Assembly: GCA_963757065.1 (NCBI GenBank)
Contig: CAVWQC010000008.1
Coordinates: 248,001 to 312,000 of the forward strand
Reading direction: 5' to 3'
DNA from: PNON01 sp963757065
Lineage (GTDB): Bacteria > Chloroflexota > Anaerolineae > Anaerolineales > Anaerolineaceae
Length of the DNA: 64,000 nt
Shown here piece after piece: positions 58,201-64,000 of this stretch. The notes below the pieces were generated by a model that was not told where the DNA came from, made no database searches, and saw only the letters and a list, made by a program, of their open reading frames with translations. A program made the translations under genes and the position numbers. Numbering within the stretch: position 1 is the first letter of the stretch; each line of letters begins with the position of its first letter.

Positions 58201-61200
58201 AAGGGAAGTTGTACCACTGAATGAAAACCAGGCTAACTTATTGCGACAGGTTACCCGCCGAACGTGGGGATTTTTCGAAAGATTCGTCGGACCAGAAGAT
58301 CACTGGTTGCCCCCCGATCACTATCAGGAATCTCCTATAGGAACAGTTGCTCATCGTACCTCTCCTACAAATATTGGGATGCTGCTCACATCGACTCTGG
58401 CCGCATATGACATGGGTTATCTGGATCAATTAGGATTGACTACCCGATTGGTGACTACGCTGGATACACTTGACCAGCTGGAGCGTTTTAGGGGGCATTT
58501 TTTGAATTGGTATGACACCCAAACGCTTCTACCACTCAACCCGCGTTACATTTCTACTGTAGACAGTGGCAACCTGGCAGCCAGTTTCATTGTCACTGCT
58601 CAAGCATGCAAGACAATGCCGGATGAACCAATTTTTCGCTGGGACTTATGGGAAGGATATCTTGACACCTTAGCAAATTTAACACAAACTCTTACGGAGA
58701 TGCGGAAAGCTGAATTCGATCAACAGGTTGAAGGAATTAACCATCGAATTGCTTCAATACGGACCGAAATAATTTCTGCAAGAGTCTCACCCAGAAAGAT
58801 GGTATCTGCTTTACTTAAAAGCAAGTGGCCAGGTGTGGCAGGATATATCACAACGCTTAATGGAACTTGTTGAAGTAGGACGAACAGCGTTCAACTTGAA
58901 AACGCTTAGTAAACTACAAGAAGTTGCTTCACAGGTGGAAAGACATCACCTCGCTGTGCAGCGTACGATCATTGAGCTGGTACCCTGGATTCCCATAATT
59001 CACAGCCCCCCCGATTATATTTGTAAACCTCAATACAGCGATGTATTAATTGCTCTAAGAAATAGTCTACCTTCCAACCTCGCTTTAGGAAATATCCAGA
59101 ACCATATCAAGAATGCTTTCCCATTAATCCTCTCGATGCGGGAACTAATAGCAAAAGATAGGCTTGATTCAGTAGAAAATGGAGAAAATGCTGAATTGAA
59201 TATAAGCAAAGCGCTGGAATGGTTGAGCGATTTAAGTCAATCTCTAACAAAAGCAGATATCAACTCAGATTCATTAATAAAAACATTTGCGCAAATCGTG
59301 GTGAGGGTGGAGCAATTTGTTAATGATATGGATTTCCGCTTTCTCTACCATTTTCAGCGGCGGGTATTCCATATTGGTTTTAACATGGATGCTGGACAGC
59401 TAGATCACAACTATTATGACCTGTTAGCTTCAGAAGCGCGGATCACTTCGATTATTAGCAATTGCCAAAGGCGAAATCCCACAATCTCATTGGATGCAGC
59501 TTGGCAGGCCTGTGACGCGCATAGAAGGTTCATATATCCTGCTCTCTTGGAGCGGGACGATGTTCGAATACCTGATGCCGCCATTATTTTTACGATCATA
59601 TCCTGGCACATTATTGGCTGAAAGCACTCGAGGTGCAGTTTTACACCAAATCTCTTATGGAAAATTACATAATGTTCCCTGGGGTATATCTGAATGTGGT
59701 TTTTATAGGTTCGATGCCAATCAAAATTATCAATATCGCGCATTTGGAGTACCCGGATTGGGTTTCAAGCGAGGACTAGGGGACGACCTTGTAATTGCAC
59801 CTTATGCATCACTCATGGCGATCAATTATGAACCCCACGCAGTGGTAAACAATCTTGCCAATTTAATTAAGCATAATTTACTTGGGCTATATGGAGTATA
59901 TGAATCTATTGATTTCACTACCGACAGGCTGCAGATGGACGAAACATCTGCAATAGTCAGTGAATACATGGCACATCACCAGGGAATGATCTTAATGGCG
60001 ATGGCGAACTACCTGCATGGGGATATTATGGTTAAACGAATGCACAGAGACCAGCGTATCCAAAGTGTTGAAATGCTTTTACAAGAACAAGTACCTCATT
60101 CCGTGCCAGTGCAAGACCCACATGCAGGAGATGTGAAAGGGGTGCAGCGGTTAACTGCAGTACCAATAGAGATTACTCCATGGAGAGTGCCGGTACAAAC
60201 ACCAATTCCTCAGGTAAATCTCCTCTCAAATGGTAGTTATAATGTGCTTATATCCAACATGGGAGGAGGATATAGTTCCTGGCGCGATATCGATCTGACC
60301 CGTTGGGAACCGGATGGTGTATTAGACCCATGGGGATCGTGGATATACATTCAGGAAATGCGATCTGATACTCAAAAATACAAGAATTTATGGTCGGCAG
60401 GCCACCAACCGATTCCCGGTGACGCTGCAGATATGCAAGTAACATACTTCGCGCATATGGCAGTCTTCCGCCGTATTGTGGATGATATCGTTTCAACCTT
60501 GGAGGTCACTGTTGCTCCTGATGATCCTGTAGAGATTCGCCGGGTTCATCTACATAACAACACCAACCAATCCCGTATCCTTCGGTTAACATCGTATGGT
60601 GAAGTAATTCTAGCGCCACAATCTGCAGATTCTCGTCATCCAGCGTTCAACAAGCTTTTTATTGATAGCGAATTCGTTCCTGACCTAAATCTGCAGATCT
60701 TTACTCGCCGCCCGCGTTCCGACCAGGAAACCTTAATATTTATGGGTCATATGCTTGTCACAGAAGCTTCGCAAGAAATTGCTCGACATGAAGCAGATCG
60801 TTATAAGTTTGTTGGTCGTAATCATACATTGCGAAATCCAGTAGCATTATCTTCCGAACAATACCTATCCGGCACGACCGGGATGACCCTTGATCCCATC
60901 TTCGCCCTGGGCCAAATAATTGAACTGGACCCTAACGGCAGCGCGGATATCACCTACCTAACATTTACTGGTGAGAGCCGTGAAGCAATTATTGCATTGG
61001 CTAATCGATATCGAAGCAGGACATTAATTGAACAATCTTTCCATCTGTCAAATATTGCTGCTCAAACCTGGCTTGGAAAACAAAACATTACCACCCGGGC
61101 ATTTAGAGATATTCTCAAACTTTTGTCTGCATTGATCTATTCATTCAAGGAAGCAAGAGCGCCATCAGAAATAATTGCAGCAAACCAATTAGGGCAATCT

Positions 61201-64000
61201 GCTTTGTGGCGGTTTGGTATCTCAGGGGATTATCCAATTCTTCTCCTGGAACTGGACGATCCAAAGAATGTTGACCTGGTACGGGAAGCCTTACTGGTGC
61301 ATACATTCCTGCGCAGTCGGCGTTTTATGATGGATTTAGTGATTATCAATCGCCAAATAACAGATTATGGGGCAGAGTTGAATGGCATGCTCTTCCGAAT
61401 GGTTAGTAAAATGAACGGAGAAGAGTGGCTAAACCAACGCGGGGGAGTATATATTCTTTATGGCGACCAAATGAAGCATGATGAAAATACTTTGCTCCAA
61501 ACAGCAGCACGGGTTCATCTTTTAGGAGCTAATGGATCATTAGGATCCCAAATGCCGCATTATTCAATACAGGTTCACCATTTACCTGCTTTTACACCTA
61601 CCCGACAGGCTGTATCTAGATCAAAGTCAATCCGTGATCCGTACACACTGCCTTTAGCGGAATTAAATAACAGTTTATTCAATAATGGTTATGGAGGGTT
61701 TAGCAGCGATGGTCGAGAATATATTATCGATTGGAAGTCCTCTTCGATCAGTAACAATGCTTCACAGGCAGGCAAGGTAACTCCAGCACCATGGGTGAAT
61801 GTGATTGGCTATCCTGGATTTGGTTTTATGGTCAGTGAAACGGGAAGCCAATGCACCTGGGCATTGAATAGCGGAGAAAACCGGCTCACTCCCTGGTCTA
61901 ACGATCCGGTGAGCGACCCAACCGGTGAAGCACTTTACTTACGTGACGAAGAAACCGGGGAGGTGTGGACTCCCACCCCATTGCCTTCGGGAACGAAACA
62001 ACCATATCGGGTAACTCATGGAGCAGGATATACAATCTTTGATCATAACTCACATGGGCTACGCCAAAAATTAACCTTATTTGCCAGCCCGGAAGATCCC
62101 GTCAAAATTTTACATCTGAAGGTAGAAAATACCTTGGATCACGCTCGCCGGATAACCGCTACACAATATATTGAGTGGGTTCTGGGTACCAAGCATGCCT
62201 CATCCATGGCTTATATCATCCCGGAATATGATTCAGACCTCGAATGTCTATTTGCCTCCAATCCATATAATTCTGAATTTGGAGAGAGAGTTGCTTTCCT
62301 TATTGCGAGTAAAGCTGTTCATGGTATGACTGCCGACCGGACTGAATTCCTGGGACGTGGAGGGACACCTGCATATCCAGCTTCGCTGCACCGTTTGGGG
62401 TTGGAATCACGAATTACACCTGGAGAAGACCCATGTGCAGTTCTGCAGGTGCACCTTGATCTACTTCCGGGCGGTACGGAAGAGATCTACTTTGTCCTTG
62501 GTCAGGGAATTAATAAAGAACATGCTCTTACTTTAGCCAAAAAATACCATGATTCTGCTTATGTTGGCGAAGCATTCCAACGCACACACTTATTCTGGGA
62601 TCACATGCTTGATACCATCCAGGTCCAAACACCCGAACCAGCAACCAATCTGATCCTCAATCGCTGGATGCTCTACCAGACTTTATCCTGCCGAATCTGG
62701 GGGCGAACAGGATTTTACCAATCAAGCGGAGCTTTTGGTTTCCGCGACCAACTCCAGGATGTACTTGCACTATTGCCAATTGACCCTTCAATAACACGAG
62801 GCCAGATTCTCAATGCGGCACAACACCAATTTGAAGAAGGTGATGTCATGCATTGGTGGCATCCACCATCAGGCCGCGGGGTAAGGACCCGCTTTTCAGA
62901 TGACCTGTTATGGCTTCCGTACGTAACAGCGCAATACATCGAAGCTACAGGTGATCCAGGCATACTGAATGAGAAAATATCTTTTCGCACCGCACCACCG
63001 CTGGCAGAAGGTGAGGAAGAACGTTACAGTGAATTTCCGCTAACTGAACAACAATTCACACTTATGGAACATTGTCTTCAGGCTATTGAGAAAGGTTCCA
63101 CCACGGGCATACATGGTCTCCCATTGATCGGTTCCGGGGATTGGAATGATGGAATGAACAATGTAGGTATAAATGGTCAAGGGGAGAGCGTTTGGCTGGC
63201 CTGGTTCATTAGTGATGTTTTAAACCGTTTTGCGGCAATCTGCGATCAATATGGAGATTCAATAACAGCTCAAAGATACCGGGAAAAGGCAGTGGAATAT
63301 GCTACAGCAGTCGAACGATCAGCCTGGGATGGTGATTGGTATCGACGTGCATATTATGATAGCGGGGCAACAGTTGGATCAGTCCATGACCAGGAATGCC
63401 AGATTGATGCGATCGCTCAATCCTGGGCAGTATTAAGTGGTACAGGTGATATGCAGCGTAGTCGCGTAGCATTGCAGTCGGTAATGGAACATTTAGTGCT
63501 TCCAAATGATCGTTTGATGCTGCTCTTTACTCCCCCCTTTGATAAAACCACCCATAATCCAGGTTATATAAAAGGATATATGCCCGGTATTCGTGAGAAT
63601 GGTGGGCAATATACACATGCGGCCACATGGACTGCCTGGGCATTTGCAAGATTGGGTGATGGAAAGCAAGCCGGGGAATTGTTTCAATCTGCTTAATCCC
63701 ATCTTTCAATCTGATACCGAAGCTAAAGCTTCAGCTTATCGGGTGGAACCTTATGTAATTTGTGCTGATATTTACAGCAAGACACCATTCATTCGAAGGG
63801 GTGGGTGGACATGGTATACAGGATCTGCTGCCTGGATGTACCGGTTAGGAGTTGAAGCTATTCTTGGATTCAAAAAAGTGGGAAATTCTCTACATTTAGA
63901 TCCGGTTATTCCTCCTGCCTGGGATGGATTTGAAATTCGGTATCGATTTGGTGAATCTGAATACCTTTTTAACGTTCACAACCCTGAGCATGTGGCAAGT
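55259..64000 (+). CDS. Cyclic beta-1,2-glucan synthase (NdvB/ChvB-like), 3' partial, three frameshifts
   Basis: At least 2,900 residues once frames 55259-58873, 58833-59457, 59458-63683 and 63684-64000 are joined. Order: an N-terminal helical region (~1-340), TM segments, the GT84 catalytic domain (FVITLDTDTILPRGAA, with QRRWIRGDWQ as the Q-x-x-R-W motif), more TM segments, a glycoamylase-like domain (HWLPPDHYQE, RTSPTNIGMLL, then LLSWSGTMFEYLMP), GH94-like beta-sandwich regions, and the GH94 phosphorylase domain (SSGAFGFRDQLQDVLALL, SGDWNDGMNNVG with the catalytic Asp). Such enzymes build and close cyclic beta-1,2-glucans. All three breaks are one extra base (about 58810-58835, 59457, 63682-63684). 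The end lies beyond the window. Confidence 0.85.

Noticed and set aside
1..64000. Programmed +1 frameshifting as a genome-wide feature
   Set aside because: The best joins are upstream of the stop codons, often in short homopolymers, and no shared slippery or stop motif is seen. Genes in the middle 27 kb have no shifts. Sequence error is simpler.
1..64000. CRISPR arrays, insertion sequences, integrases, attachment sites, rRNA
   Set aside because: None was seen by reading. The window looks like stable chromosomal backbone.

Overview
The window looks like a chromosomal segment of an anaerobic, non-phototrophic member of Chloroflexota, most likely class Anaerolineae. This is inferred from gene content and protein style: many polytopic mannosyltransferase-like membrane proteins, a PPi-type phosphofructokinase beside a class II aldolase, an NdvB-like giant glucan synthase, a ChlI-type ATPase without photosynthesis genes, a DegS-like kinase, and low-to-moderate GC. 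No 16S gene is present, so the class is not proven.

Layout. 1-8.2 kb: five polytopic glycosyltransferase-like membrane proteins plus a nitrilase-family amidohydrolase. 8.2-12 kb: DegS-like sensor kinase, PPi-type PFK and class II FBP aldolase in a row. 12-19.3 kb: a Nudix gene, then a long minus-strand block with two lipoproteins, a UDP-glucuronate decarboxylase, GtrA, a small unknown, a ChlI-like ATPase, a UroD-like protein and RsmD. 19.3-35.4 kb: core genes (scpB, rluB, plsX, tRNA-Leu, nnr, scpA, moaC, a moaD-moaE fusion, threonine synthase, rnc, smc, a PrsA-like foldase, and the rpsF-ssb-rpsR operon). 35.4-48.6 kb: the most unusual region. 48.6-55.3 kb: trmFO, an M28 peptidase, a DapL-like aminotransferase, hflX, rpmF and a tandem UspA protein. 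55.3 kb to the end: a cyclic beta-1,2-glucan synthase-like giant that runs off the window.

The strongest candidate for an undescribed system is 35,443-48,600. rpoN (sigma-54), a PAS-GAF-PAS histidine kinase and an NtrC-type activator are translationally coupled. The activator ends right after its AAA+ domain and has no DNA-binding domain. Just past its stop codon lies a sigma-54-type promoter (GG-N10-GC with TTGCA) aimed at an operon of a small two-TM protein, an 1801-residue TPR protein and an 898-residue TPR-clan CD (gingipain/caspase-like) cysteine protease. A near-identical element (13 of 16 bases) precedes rpoN itself. This resembles the minimal RpoN/CtcB/CtcC and RpoN/FlgR circuits of Chlamydia and Helicobacter, but with a protease/TPR module as the apparent target.

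Many genes are interrupted by frameshifts. Wherever the break can be resolved it is one extra base (about 20 sites, one ambiguous). They cluster at 0.4-8.1, 12-17, 44-50 and 58-64 kb, and none is seen from 17.1 to 43.9 kb. This directional bias in otherwise conserved genes suggests insertion-type sequencing or assembly error rather than gene decay. Affected genes are given as their full reconstructed spans.
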